Shown: positions 36,061-44,225, counted from the stretch's first letter. The stretch is DNA of 44,810 bases from Eremococcus coleocola DSM 15696 (GCF_000428865.1 NZ_AUAT01000020.1:1-44810); one strand, 5' to 3'. Translations and numbers: made by a program. Notes: generated by a model from the letters alone, not told the origin.

Positions 36061-36480
36061 ATGTTAGTTAGTTCAAAAAAACGTCATGAGAAAATTGTAT
36101 TAGGCTTTCTGTCCTATACTTATGATGAGGAAACACCTAGCTTAGAGGAACAAGAAAAAGTTTTAGAAGCTTATCGTCAAGATGAAGCATGTCAAATTTA
36201 CCTTTATAAAAATGAAAGTTCTGATAATTTTCTTGGACTAGCTATCTTACTTCTGGATCAACAAATTCAAGATGGAAATGAAAGTAAGTCTTCTACAACC
36301 ATTATTATTGATAGGGTAGCTATCAGCCCATCCTATCGTAATGAAGGCTGGGGTTATCAAATGTATAAAGAAATCAGGACCCTTTATCCTAATGCAGCCG
36401 TAATGGGATCTAATCAAACAATGGAAACCGTAACGGCTTGGACACATAAATATCGTTTAGAACAATCTGGGGCTTTTTAA
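36061..36480 (+). CDS. ribT: RibT-like GNAT acetyltransferase
   Basis: A 139-residue GNAT-fold protein resembling RibT, the gene at the end of the riboflavin operon in B. subtilis. The acetyl-CoA-binding loop is in AISPSYRNEGWGYQMYKEI, and the C-terminal LYPNAAVMGSNQTMETVTAW pattern matches the RibT family. The start ATG 36061 follows AGAAAGGA; an in-frame GTG at 36040 is upstream of that site and rejected. The riboflavin synthesis genes ribDEAH are absent here. The gene sits just before scpA, as in other Lactobacillales. Its substrate is unknown. Confidence 0.75.
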   Translation: MLVSSKKRHEKIVLGFLSYTYDEETPSLEEQEKVLEAYRQDEACQIYLYKNESSDNFLGLAILLLDQQIQDGNESKSSTTIIIDRVAISPSYRNEGWGYQMYKEIRTLYPNAAVMGSNQTMETVTAWTHKYRLEQSGAF

Positions 36481-36507
36481 GCAGTTTAAAAAGAAAGAAG
36501 TGGCAAG

Positions 36508-37275
36508 GTGTCAGAAATAGGCTTAAAATTAGAACTTGAGGCTTTTCAGGGCCCTTTTGACTTACTTTTACATCTTATTAAAGAGCTAGAAGTTGATATT
36601 AATGATATACCGATGCGAGAAATAACCTCTCAGTATTTAGCTTATATTCACCAAATGCAAGAACTGCAACTTGATATCATAGGCGATTATTTGGTAATGG
36701 CGGCTAGCTTATTAGAAATAAAGAGTCGCCTACTATTGCCGATAGAACCCAATCCTAACTTAGAAGATGATTATGAAGGACAAGACCCACGGCAGGACTT
36801 AGTCCAACAACTGCTCTTATATCAACAATTTCAAACTGTTGCGGGTCAACTAAATGAGTATCAAGAGCAAAGACAGCTTCTTTTAACTAAAGAGGCTCAT
36901 GATTTAAGCCAATATCAGACAAAAGTTCCACTTGAATTAGGTCAAATTAGTATAGAAGGACTCGCTAAAGCAATGCAGTTAGCCTTGGCTAAGTTTGAAG
37001 ACCGTCAGCCTAAATTAAGACAGATTCATACCGAAAGTGTGACGGTGGAAGAAAAGGTCTCTTTTATACGCCAGCTTTTTAAACAGCTTAAGGTTGGGCA
37101 AGAGATAGATTTTATTGACTGTGTCACTCAGGCAAATCCCTCTGAGCTAATTGCTACTTTCATGGCCATGTTGGAAATGGTACGTAAGCAAGAACTCATT
37201 CTAAGTCAAGATTTTTTAAAAGGTCCCATAAAAATTAGTCGAAAAGAGGGTATGCAAGTCAATGTCAGTGATTAA
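36508..37275 (+). CDS. scpA: Segregation and condensation protein ScpA
   Basis: Kleisin subunit of the Smc-ScpA-ScpB condensin, which organises and segregates the chromosome. It has 255 residues from GTG 36508. The N-terminal region FQGPFDLLLHLIKELEVDI and the three-helix block YLVMAASLLEIKSRLLLP bind the Smc neck. The C-terminal winged helix (ELIATFMAMLEMVRKQEL) binds the Smc head. The ribosome binding site is weak (AAGAAAGAAG), so coupling to the upstream gene is likely. scpB overlaps its end by 14 bases. The smc gene itself is not in the window. Confidence 0.95.
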   Translation: MSEIGLKLELEAFQGPFDLLLHLIKELEVDINDIPMREITSQYLAYIHQMQELQLDIIGDYLVMAASLLEIKSRLLLPIEPNPNLEDDYEGQDPRQDLVQQLLLYQQFQTVAGQLNEYQEQRQLLLTKEAHDLSQYQTKVPLELGQISIEGLAKAMQLALAKFEDRQPKLRQIHTESVTVEEKVSFIRQLFKQLKVGQEIDFIDCVTQANPSELIATFMAMLEMVRKQELILSQDFLKGPIKISRKEGMQVNVSD

Positions 37276-37888
37276 ACGAATTTTAGGATTTTTATTTATT
37301 GCCGGAAATGATGGTCTTGCGCCTTCTTACTTGAAAAACAAATTAAATCTTGATGATCATACCCTAAAAGAGGTCATTCATTCAATTCAGCTTTTACTCG
37401 CCCAAAGCGAAAATTCTCCTGTTGAGTTGGCTAAGTATAATCAAGTTTATAAGTTAGTGACAAAAAAGGAACTTTTTGAGGATGTAAAAGATTTTGCACA
37501 AGATCCCTATAATCAAGAGCTCTCCCAAGCTGCGATTGAAACCTTAGCAATTATTGCTTATCGCCAACCAATTACACGACTGGCTATTGAAGAAATACGG
37601 GGGGTGGCCTCTCAGAATATGATTCAAAAGCTATTATTACGTGATTTAGTTAAAGAAGTGGGGCGGGTAAAAGGGCCAGGAAGACCTATCTTATACGGAG
37701 TTTCGGATTATTTTTTAGATTATTTTGGTTTGGAAAGTATGGCAGAACTTCCAAGCATAGAGCCCTTGGCATTAAACGCTGAATTAGCTTCAGAAGAACT
37801 GTTTAGAACAAAGGAATGGCAAATAGAATTGTTTGATCAGGATAAAGAAAAAGAGGAGACAGAAACATGGAACGACTCCAAAAAGTAA
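37262..37888 (+). CDS. scpB: Segregation and condensation protein ScpB
   Basis: Winged-helix partner of ScpA in bacterial condensin. It has 208 residues and two winged-helix domains. The most conserved block is LSQAAIETLAIIAYRQPITR followed by RGVASQNMIQKLL and GRPILYGVSDYFLDYFGL. The start ATG 37262 lies inside scpA, so the two proteins are translated in tandem, which suits a fixed complex. The acidic C-terminal tail is variable in the family. The rluB start lies 22 bases inside its end. Confidence 0.95.
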   Translation: MSVIKRILGFLFIAGNDGLAPSYLKNKLNLDDHTLKEVIHSIQLLLAQSENSPVELAKYNQVYKLVTKKELFEDVKDFAQDPYNQELSQAAIETLAIIAYRQPITRLAIEEIRGVASQNMIQKLLLRDLVKEVGRVKGPGRPILYGVSDYFLDYFGLESMAELPSIEPLALNAELASEELFRTKEWQIELFDQDKEKEETETWNDSKK

Positions 37889-38577
37889 TGGCTCATGCTG
37901 GAATCGCTAGTCGCCGTAAATGTGAAGAAATTATTAGCCAAGGTCGGGTTACTGTTAATGGTCAGACTGTGACAGAATTGGGCTTTAAGGTGAAGCAAAG
38001 TGATAAGATTGAAGTCGACCAGGTCCCAATTTACCTAGAGGAACCACGTTACTTTCTGTTTTATAAACCCCGAAATGTTATTTCGGCGGTATCAGATGAC
38101 AAGGGACGTCCTGTTGTTCTGGACTATTTTAAGCACATTGACCAAAGAATTTATCCAATTGGTCGTCTAGATTTTGATACGACCGGTTTATTACTTTTAA
38201 CTAATGATGGTGAGTTCGCCAATCAATTGATGCATCCACGTTACCAAGTGGATAAGGTCTATGTAGCTAAATTGGATAAAATTTTGGATAAGGAAGCTTT
38301 GCGTAAGCTAGAACGCGGGATTATTATTGATGGTAAGAAAACGTCAAAAGCAAGAGCAAAAGTATTAGATACTAATTTAGAAAAGAAAATGTCTGTTGTG
38401 CAGTTAACCATTCATGAAGGTTGGAACCATCAGGTTAAAAAAATGTTCGAAGCAGTGGGTGCACATGTAGTCAAGTTAAAGCGGGAAAAATTTGGTCCGC
38501 TAAATTTAGGAAAAATGCAACCTGGGGAATACCGGGAACTTTTACCTAACGAAGTAACAGAGTTAAAAAACCTATAA
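37867..38577 (+). CDS. rluB: 23S rRNA pseudouridine synthase RluB-type
   Basis: RsuA/RluB-family pseudouridine synthase, predicted to modify 23S rRNA (position 2605 in E. coli numbering). It has 236 residues: an N-terminal S4 domain (MERLQKVMAHAGIASRRKCE) followed by the catalytic domain with the nucleophilic Asp102 in GRLDFDTTGLLLLTND. The linkage scpA-scpB-rluB is well conserved in Firmicutes. It is the last gene of the run that begins with cvfB. No clear terminator separates it from the riboswitch promoter 8 bases downstream. Confidence 0.93.
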   Translation: MERLQKVMAHAGIASRRKCEEIISQGRVTVNGQTVTELGFKVKQSDKIEVDQVPIYLEEPRYFLFYKPRNVISAVSDDKGRPVVLDYFKHIDQRIYPIGRLDFDTTGLLLLTNDGEFANQLMHPRYQVDKVYVAKLDKILDKEALRKLERGIIIDGKKTSKARAKVLDTNLEKKMSVVQLTIHEGWNHQVKKMFEAVGAHVVKLKREKFGPLNLGKMQPGEYRELLPNEVTELKNL

Positions 38578-38584
38578 ACTAGCT

Positions 38585-38613
38585 TTGACAGATTTATATC
38601 TTTGTGATATTAT
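38585..38613 (+). promoter_or_regulatory. Strong promoter for the FMN riboswitch-ribU unit
   Basis: TTGACA (perfect -35, 38585-38590), 17 bases, TATTAT (38608-38613). Transcription would begin about 38620, just before the riboswitch. Confidence 0.82.
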
Positions 38614-38631
38614 AAATATATAAAATAAAAC

Positions 38632-38745
38632 GTCTTCAGGGGCAGGGTGAAATTCCCGACCGGTGGTAAAGTCCACGAACAAACTAGCTTAGTTTGTAGA
38701 ACTGGTGTAATTCCAGTACCGACAGTAAAGTCTGGATAAAGGAGA
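38632..38745 (+). ncRNA. FMN riboswitch (RFN element)
   Basis: A clear RFN element: the conserved segments AGGGGCAGGGTGAAATTCCC, GACCGGTGGTAAAGTCCACGA, a variable hairpin arm (ACAAACTAGCTTAGTTTGT), CTGGTGTAATTCCAGTACCGA and CAGTAAAGTCTGGAT occur in the right order. It binds flavin mononucleotide. High FMN is expected to allow the downstream terminator (38783-38810) to form and so shut off ribU. Its 3' end also contains AAAGGAGA, which looks like a ribosome binding site for a short open frame at 38752. Confidence 0.96.
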
Positions 38746-38782
38746 TTATTTATGAGCATTGCTTATAAAACAACTATTTATC

Positions 38783-38810
38783 AAGGAATCCCCTCAGGGA
38801 TTCCTTTTTT
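38783..38810 (+). terminator. Riboswitch-controlled intrinsic terminator
   Basis: AAGGAATCCC (38783-38792), loop CTCA, GGGATTCCTT (38797-38806), then a T run to 38810. It is the expression platform of the FMN riboswitch, 33 bases before ribU. Confidence 0.9.
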
Positions 38811-38842
38811 GCTCCCAAAGAACCAAATAGGAGGAAAAGATA

Positions 38843-39475
38843 ATGAAAAAGTTAGACGTTCGTTCATTGGTATTTTTGGCAATTTTGGCAGCATGGGGCA
38901 TTGTGCTTCGACAATTCGATTTTCCGATTCTACCGGCAGCACCATTTTTAAAGGTAGATCTATCTGATTTAACTGCACTGATTGCACTCATTGTTCATGG
39001 ACCGGTTGGTTTAGTGATTGTGGCTCTGATTCGTGATAGTTTAAATTATGTGTTAAAAGGGGGCGAAGTAGGGATTCCTATCGGAGCAATTATGAGTTTT
39101 GTTGCTACTTTAGCCATGTTTGTACCAGCTCATATTGTCCTAAAATATATGAAACAAGGTAATAAGTGGTTTAAATATGCTTTTATGTCTATTGGTTTAA
39201 TTCTTTTATTGACTGTATCAATGGCTTTAATTAATTATTATGTGGCTTTACCCCTTTATATAAAAGTATTGAATTTTCCAATTGATAATATCTTGGCTTA
39301 TGTCATGACTCTAATTGTGCCTTTTAATCTAATCAAAGGTTTAATTTTAGCAGGCCTACAAATTATTACTTTAAGAACTGTGATGCCTTTTATTCAAAAA
39401 CGTGACTTACTTTTCGGAGAATACCAAGGACATAGTCAAAAAAGAAGTGCCAAGAAACTAGCGGTACAACCTTAA
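38843..39475 (+). CDS. ribU: Riboflavin ECF transporter S component RibU
   Basis: Membrane-embedded riboflavin-binding subunit of an energy-coupling-factor importer. It has 210 residues and about six hydrophobic helices. The N-terminal KKLDVRSLVFLAILAAWGIVLR and KVDLSDLTALIALIVHGP patterns are typical of RibU. The AxxxA-like LAILAAWG in helix 1 suits contact with EcfT. AGGAGG lies 8 bases before ATG 38843. It is controlled by the FMN riboswitch. The shared EcfA/A'/T module is not in the window. Presence of an importer and absence of rib biosynthesis genes here is consistent with, but does not prove, riboflavin auxotrophy. Confidence 0.95.
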   Translation: MKKLDVRSLVFLAILAAWGIVLRQFDFPILPAAPFLKVDLSDLTALIALIVHGPVGLVIVALIRDSLNYVLKGGEVGIPIGAIMSFVATLAMFVPAHIVLKYMKQGNKWFKYAFMSIGLILLLTVSMALINYYVALPLYIKVLNFPIDNILAYVMTLIVPFNLIKGLILAGLQIITLRTVMPFIQKRDLLFGEYQGHSQKRSAKKLAVQP

Positions 39476-39561
39476 GTTACCATCCAGTCACAAGGTTTAT
39501 ACTACATTTTACAAAAGTATTAGCAAAATATTCCTTATATAAAGTAAAATTAATACTGTTT

Positions 39562-39609
39562 AAAAGTGGGACAGGAATTTTTCTTAGTAGAAGTTCTTGC
39601 CCCACTTTT
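39562..39609 (+). terminator. Hairpin AAAAGTGGG...CCCACTTTT after ribU
   Basis: The arms AAAAGTGGG-ACAGGAA and TTCTTG-CCCCACTTTT pair over about 16 positions with one mismatch and one G-U pair. The A-rich start and T-rich end allow termination on both strands. GTGGGACAG-type hairpins recur in many Firmicutes intergenic regions, so this may be one copy of a dispersed repeat. Confidence 0.65.
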
Positions 39610-39701
39610 AACTTATTTTTTAGAAAAATAAGCAAAATATTACAAAATAATTTCAATATGATGTTATTCGCACAACTTTAAAGCATAAATTATAGTTAAA
39701 T

Positions 39702-39730
39702 TTGTAAAATATGCTAAAATAGGGTAAAAT
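39702..39730 (+). promoter_or_regulatory. Promoter for the LysM protein gene
   Basis: TTGTAA (39702-39707), 17 bases, TAAAAT (39725-39730). An alternative extended -10, TGCTAAAAT, lies at 39712-39720. Confidence 0.5.
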
Positions 39731-39784
39731 TATAACAATGAATAGGGTATTTAACCAAATATTTAGATACTTAGGAGGTTTTTT

Positions 39785-40504
39785 ATGCCAAAAGATCATG
39801 AATTTGAAGATGAATATCAAACTAGGGAATCTCACCAAGATTCTTTCGAGTCTGATTCATCTGAAGAACCTAAACGGGCAAGCTATCAAGCACCCAATAA
39901 TCGTCAAGCAAAAGATTCTAAAAAAGGTCGTCCTTGGAGCCAACGTTTTTCGGCTGATGAAAACTTAAAAAATCGTCAATTTTCACGGACTGCACGTAAT
40001 CAACCTGATAAAGAAGCTACTACCTTATCAAAAGTCTTATTAGCTGTCTTTGTGGTCTTATTGATTATTCCGCTTGCAATCTTTATGATTGTTGATGCCC
40101 AAAGAAATAACGATGATATTCCTGGACGTAAAGCGGAGCAAGTTATGATTTCTAGAACCTCCACAAGTCAAGAGTCTTCATCCGCTTCAAGCCAGTCGTC
40201 TTCAAGTCAGTCAAGTGCAAGCCAATCGATCTCTTCACGTGCTATCACGGTTGAAAATGATGATGAATCATCTAGTGAGAGTACTGTAGTGACTGAAGAA
40301 GTAACTCAACCAGAAACACCAGCAGTTGAACCAGAAACACCAGAAACAACTCCAAGTGGGTCAGGCTCTTATACTATTCAACAGGGTGATACTTGGTATG
40401 GAATTGCGCGTAATTATGGTATTGATGTGTATACCTTATTAGAAATGAATGGTGCAACAACTTCAACCCCAATTCATCCTGGTATGACGATAGTTGTTCC
40501 TTAA
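39785..40504 (+). CDS. LysM-domain membrane protein
   Basis: A 239-residue bitopic protein. Residues 1-80 are hydrophilic and highly charged, presumably cytoplasmic. One membrane helix spans about 83-104. The outer part has a Ser-rich stretch (about 115-150), then a Glu/Pro/Thr repeat (VEPETPETT), and ends in one LysM domain (SYTIQQGDTWYGIARNYGI...HPGMTIVVP, about 195-239). The layout predicts a peptidoglycan-binding protein held in the membrane with a flexible wall-spanning linker. No catalytic domain is seen. Similar small LysM proteins stand before cmk in other Lactobacillales. ATG 39785 follows TAGGAGG. Confidence 0.85.
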   Translation: MPKDHEFEDEYQTRESHQDSFESDSSEEPKRASYQAPNNRQAKDSKKGRPWSQRFSADENLKNRQFSRTARNQPDKEATTLSKVLLAVFVVLLIIPLAIFMIVDAQRNNDDIPGRKAEQVMISRTSTSQESSSASSQSSSSQSSASQSISSRAITVENDDESSSESTVVTEEVTQPETPAVEPETPETTPSGSGSYTIQQGDTWYGIARNYGIDVYTLLEMNGATTSTPIHPGMTIVVP

Positions 40505-40540
40505 TTTTACTGATAAAAGTTTGTAAATATTTTAATAGTG

Positions 40541-40592
40541 AGGGTGGACTGAAGGTGAAGTTTAATATTCACTTAAAGTCCACCTTGTTTTT
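40541..40592 (+). terminator. Intrinsic terminator between LysM gene and cmk
   Basis: AGGGTGGACT (40541-40550) pairs with AGTCCACCTT (40577-40586), with inner GTGAA/TTCAC pairing, followed by GTTTTT. cmk starts 28 bases later, so cmk either relies on read-through or has a promoter not recognised here. Confidence 0.82.
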
Positions 40593-40620
40593 ATGATAAC
40601 CAATTTTGGAGGAATAGATT

Positions 40621-41289
40621 ATGCAAATTGCTATTGATGGACCCGCTTCTTCAGGAAAATCAACAGTAGCTAAGTTATTAGCTCAAGATTTAAATTATAT
40701 TTTTGTGGATACAGGGGCTATGTATCGTGCAGTGACCCTGGCTCTTTTGGATGCTAAGGTTGATTTCACTGATTTAAACCAAGTGATTGAAACCTTGAAC
40801 CGGTGTCAATTAGATTTTAAATTCGTAGCAGTTGACGAACAAAAAATTCAGCATATTTTTTTAAATGGACAGGATGTTGAAAGGCGGGTTAGAAGTTCAA
40901 AAGTCACTGAAAATGTTTCGGAAGTATCAGCCATACCCATAGTTCGGCAAGTATTAGTGGCTCGTCAGCGTGAAATCGCAGAAGAAAAATCAGTTGTAAT
41001 GGAGGGGAGAGATATTGGTACGGTCGTCTTACCCCAAGCTGATTATAAATTTTTCTTTACGGCTCGGCCTGAGGTACGCGCTCAAAGGCGCTATAAAGAA
41101 AATGTTGAAAGAGGCTTAGCTACTGAATCTTATGAAGAAATTCTAGCGAGTATCATCGCACGTGATAAATATGACTCAAGTAGAAAAATTAGTCCCTTAA
41201 AAAAAGCAGAGGATGCAATTGAAATTGATGCATCCGACTTAACAATCGAAGAAATGCTGACTTACGTAAAAAAAATTATTACAAAATAA
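40621..41289 (+). CDS. cmk: Cytidylate kinase
   Basis: Phosphorylates CMP and dCMP with ATP, supplying the cytidine nucleotide pool. It has 222 residues. The P-loop GPASSGKST is at 7-15, followed by FVDTGAMYRAVTLA, the CMP-binding region with the inserted segment near residues 60-100, and the catalytic block VVMEGRDIGTVVLP and RAQRRYKE. Ribosome binding site TTGGAGGA. The order cmk-rpsA-der-hup is conserved in Firmicutes. Confidence 0.96.
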   Translation: MQIAIDGPASSGKSTVAKLLAQDLNYIFVDTGAMYRAVTLALLDAKVDFTDLNQVIETLNRCQLDFKFVAVDEQKIQHIFLNGQDVERRVRSSKVTENVSEVSAIPIVRQVLVARQREIAEEKSVVMEGRDIGTVVLPQADYKFFFTARPEVRAQRRYKENVERGLATESYEEILASIIARDKYDSSRKISPLKKAEDAIEIDASDLTIEEMLTYVKKIITK

Positions 41290-41330
41290 TAGAATTAAAG
41301 TGGCGAAGTCCCTATTTATACTAGACTATT

Positions 41331-41359
41331 TTGTAATCTTTTGTTATTATTTATATTAT
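41331..41359 (+). promoter_or_regulatory. Promoter for rpsA
   Basis: TTGTAA (41331-41336), 17 bases, TATTAT (41354-41359). The leader to the rpsA start would be about 70 bases. Confidence 0.6.
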
Positions 41360-41434
41360 GAGGTCTGCTATATGCATACTTTCTATGGATATAGGGATCA
41401 CGAAAATGAGCGAAGGCTTAGGAGGAACTGGTAG

Positions 41435-42751
41435 ATGTCAGAGTTTGTAGAAAACGGAAATGAAGAAGTAGTAGAAAATACTACAATGGAAACAATGGAA
41501 GATGCTTTAGATAGCGTAAAAGAAATCAAAGTAGGTGATACTGTCGTAGGTGACGTATTAGCTTTTGATGATAATCAAGTGCGTGTTTCTATCCAAGAAA
41601 GTGGCGGACTTGAAGGGGTTATTCCTCGCAATGAATTATCAGCTATACCAATTGAAGAATTAACTGATGTGGTTAATATTGGTGATGAAGTTGAATTAGT
41701 GGTAGTAAAACCAATTAAAGATAAAGAAAATGGAAATTACTTATTATCTAAAAAACGCATTGATGCTAAGAAAGTATGGGCTGAATTAGAAGAAAAAGCT
41801 AAAAATGACGAAGTCATTGAAGCCCCAGTTAAAAACGTGGTTAAAGGTGGTCTTGTGGTTGATTTAGGCGTTCGTGGTTTCGTGCCTGCATCAATGGTTG
41901 AAGATTATTTTGTGGATGATTTCTCAACTTATGTTGGTAAAGAACTAAAATTCAAGATCGTTGAAATCGAACCAAATGACAATCGTTTAATTTTATCACA
42001 TAAAGATATTGCTCGTGCTGAACGAGAAGCTAAACGTGCAGAACGTTTACAAACCCTTGAAGAAGGATCAATCATTGAAGGAACAGTTGCTCGTATAGTT
42101 AACTTTGGTGCCTTTATTGATTTAGATGGCGTGGATGGGCTTGTTCACATTTCACGTATTGCCCATGAACATGTGGCTAAACCAAGTGATTACTTAACTC
42201 CTGGTGAAACAGTTAAAGTTAAAGTATTATCAGTTGATTTTGAAGAAGGTCGAGTTTCATTATCTATTAAAGATACTTTACCTGGACCATGGGATGATAT
42301 TGAAGAAAAAGCTGGACAAGGTGCTGTACTTAAGGGTACCGTTAAACGCCTTACAGATTTTGGTGCCTTCGTAGAAGTATTCCCTGGAGTAGAAGGACTT
42401 GTTCATATTTCTCAAATTTCTCATGAACATATTGCTACCCCAGCTGATAAGCTTGAAGAAGGTCAAGAAATTGATGTTAAAGTTTTAAGTGTTGATCCAG
42501 AAGAACATCGTTTATCTTTATCTATTAAAGCTTTAGAAGAAGCTCCAGCTCGTTCAGAAGCTAAAGAAAACGAAGATTATTCTGCCCCACGTGCACCACG
42601 CGCTCCAAAGGCAAATAAATCTAACAATCGTCCAGCTAAACCAGCTTTCAATAAACAAGCTGCTAGCTCAGATGATGTTGAAAATTCATTTACTATGGGT
42701 GATTTATTAGGTTCTCAATTGAGTGGCCTCGATTTATCAGATCAAGACTAA
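41435..42751 (+). CDS. rpsA: 30S ribosomal protein S1 homologue
   Basis: Firmicutes-type S1 homologue of 438 residues with four S1 RNA-binding domains (about 31-100, 118-188, 205-275, 292-362), fewer than the six in E. coli S1. Domains 3 and 4 are nearly repeats of each other (NFGAFIDLDGVDGLVHISRI and DFGAFVEVFPGVEGLVHISQ). The C-terminal tail is rich in Ala, Pro, Lys and Asn and looks disordered, ending in an acidic amphipathic stretch. It assists mRNA binding and translation. In Gram-positives its tie to the 30S is weaker than in E. coli. AGGAGG lies upstream of ATG 41435. It is followed by two tandem terminators. Confidence 0.94.
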   Translation: MSEFVENGNEEVVENTTMETMEDALDSVKEIKVGDTVVGDVLAFDDNQVRVSIQESGGLEGVIPRNELSAIPIEELTDVVNIGDEVELVVVKPIKDKENGNYLLSKKRIDAKKVWAELEEKAKNDEVIEAPVKNVVKGGLVVDLGVRGFVPASMVEDYFVDDFSTYVGKELKFKIVEIEPNDNRLILSHKDIARAEREAKRAERLQTLEEGSIIEGTVARIVNFGAFIDLDGVDGLVHISRIAHEHVAKPSDYLTPGETVKVKVLSVDFEEGRVSLSIKDTLPGPWDDIEEKAGQGAVLKGTVKRLTDFGAFVEVFPGVEGLVHISQISHEHIATPADKLEEGQEIDVKVLSVDPEEHRLSLSIKALEEAPARSEAKENEDYSAPRAPRAPKANKSNNRPAKPAFNKQAASSDDVENSFTMGDLLGSQLSGLDLSDQD

Positions 42752-42771
42752 TTTAATTCAAGAATACAAAG

Positions 42772-42795
42772 AAGCTGGGCTTGTTCCCAGCTTTT
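42772..42795 (+). terminator. Intrinsic terminator after rpsA
   Basis: AAGCTGGG, six-base loop, CCCAGCTT, then TT. A perfect 8-bp stem. Confidence 0.85.
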
Positions 42796-42815
42796 AGTAT
42801 CTTATGGAAGTTTAT

Positions 42816-42885
42816 GAGTGGGTATGGTAGAGCCTGTTGTCTCTAAGCCTAGAATGTTCAGCCTAGGTCCATACCTACTCTTTTT
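42816..42885 (+). ncRNA. Compact three-way-junction RNA with U tract, between rpsA and der
   Basis: Helix P1 pairs GAGTGGGTATGG (42816-42827) with CCATACCTACTC (42869-42880), 12 bp with one G-U. Inside, P2 is TAGAG/CTCTA (42828-42832 with 42841-42845) and P3 is GCCTAG/CTAGGT (42847-42852 with 42863-42868). Only A42846 is unpaired at the junction. TTTTT follows directly. It may be a branched terminator, a der leader element or the 3' end of a small RNA. I do not recognise it as a known class. Confidence 0.6.
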
Positions 42886-42908
42886 AAATGCAAGAAAGGA
42901 GCAGATAA

Positions 42909-44225
42909 ATGGTCGAAATTCCAGTAGTGGCCTTAGTTGGCCGTCCAAATGTAGGAAAATCAACTATTTTTAACCGTTTAGTCGGAGATAGAGTATCAAT
43001 CGTTGAGGACTTCCCAGGTGTTACTCGTGACCGGGTTTATGCTACAGGAAAATGGTTAGGCAATGATTATCGCTTGATTGATACAGGTGGTATTGAACTT
43101 GATGATCAACCCCTAATGAAACAAATTCGTTACCAAGCTGAGATTGCGATAGATGAAGCAGATGTGATTGTTATGTTGGCAAATGTTCAAGAAGGCTTGA
43201 CGCGTGAGGATGAAGTCATTGCTTCCATGTTACTTAAAACAGATAAACCTATTATTCTGGCAGTGAATAAGACGGATAATCCTGAGCAACGGATGGATAT
43301 CTTTGATTTTTATGCTTTGGGACTGGGCGAACCCCACCCGGTATCAGGAGCTCATGGCACAGGGTTAGGGGATTTATTAGACCAAATCGTTGCTTCTTTT
43401 CCTAAAGATTTGGCGACTCACTATGAAGATACATCTATTAAGTTTTCTTTTATTGGTCGACCCAATGTTGGAAAATCCTCACTGGTGAATGCTATTTTGA
43501 AAGAAGAACGCGTAATTGTTTCTAATATTGAGGGAACAACCCGCGAAGCAGTTGATAGTAAATTCATTTCAGAAACTGGTAAAGAAATGACAGTGATTGA
43601 TACTGCCGGAATTCGGAAAAAGGGAAAAGTTTATGAAAACACTGAAAAATATTCAGTGATGCGTTCCTTAGCTGCTATTGACCGTTCAGATGTAGTCTGT
43701 ATTGTACTTGATGCTGAAACAGGAATTCGCGACCAGGATAAACATGTCGCAGGCTATGCCTATGAAGCGGGGAAAGGAATTATTATTGTAGTTAATAAAT
43801 GGGATGCCCTAAAAAAAGATAATGATAGTTTTAAGGACTTTACTGATAAAGTTCGGTCAGAATTTCGTTACCTCAATTTCGCACCAATTTTATTTGTCTC
43901 AGCCAAAACCGGCCAACGTTTAGACCAGTTAAGTCCTTTGATTGAACAAATTTATGAAAATCGTAATCGTCGTGTTCAATCGTCCCTATTAAATGATGTT
44001 GTGATGGATGCAGTGGCGACCAACCCTACGCCGACGGATAAAGGGCGTCGTTTGAAGATTTATTATATGACGCAAGTTGCCGTTGGACCGCCTACTTTTG
44101 TCGTCTTTGTAAATGATGTAGAATTGATGCATTTCTCTTACAAACGTTTCTTAGAAAATCAATTACGTGAAGTATTTTATTTTGAAGGAACGCCAATCCA
44201 CTTAATTACGAGAGAACGCCAATAA
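42909..44225 (+). CDS. der: Ribosome-associated GTPase Der (EngA)
   Basis: Essential GTPase of 50S ribosome assembly with two tandem GTP-binding domains. It has 438 residues. Domain 1 has G1 GRPNVGKS at 11-18, DTGG (G3) and NKTD (G4). Domain 2 repeats these as [14 protein letters not shown] and NKWD. A KH-like domain closes the protein ([19 protein letters not shown]). ATG 42909 follows AGAAAGGAG. The gene lies after the branched RNA element and before hup, in the conserved rpsA-der-hup order. Confidence 0.97.
   Translation: MVEIPVVALVGRPNVGKSTIFNRLVGDRVSIVEDFPGVTRDRVYATGKWLGNDYRLIDTGGIELDDQPLMKQIRYQAEIAIDEADVIVMLANVQEGLTREDEVIASMLLKTDKPIILAVNKTDNPEQRMDIFDFYALGLGEPHPVSGAHGTGLGDLLDQIVASFPKDLATHYEDTSIKFSFIGRPNVGKSSLVNAILKEERVIVSNIEGTTREAVDSKFISETGKEMTVIDTAGIRKKGKVYENTEKYSVMRSLAAIDRSDVVCIVLDAETGIRDQDKHVAGYAYEAGKGIIIVVNKWDALKKDNDSFKDFTDKVRSEFRYLNFAPILFVSAKTGQRLDQLSPLIEQIYENRNRRVQSSLLNDVVMDAVATNPTPTDKGRRLKIYYMTQVAVGPPTFVVFVNDVELMHFSYKRFLENQLREVFYFEGTPIHLITRERQ

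Larger units (their letters stand above)
39476..39784 (+). other. 309-base non-coding gap between ribU and the LysM gene
   Basis: Very AT-rich with no supportable gene. It holds a terminator-like hairpin (39562-39609), a second AT-rich stretch, the promoter of the LysM gene (39702-39730) and the ribosome binding site AGGAGG (39774-39779). Confidence 0.65.

Noticed and set aside
41308-41398. Inverted repeat GTCCCTAT/ATAGGGAT around the rpsA promoter
   Set aside because: The left arm lies upstream of the promoter, so both arms would not be in one rpsA transcript. At 8 bp with a wobble it may be chance.
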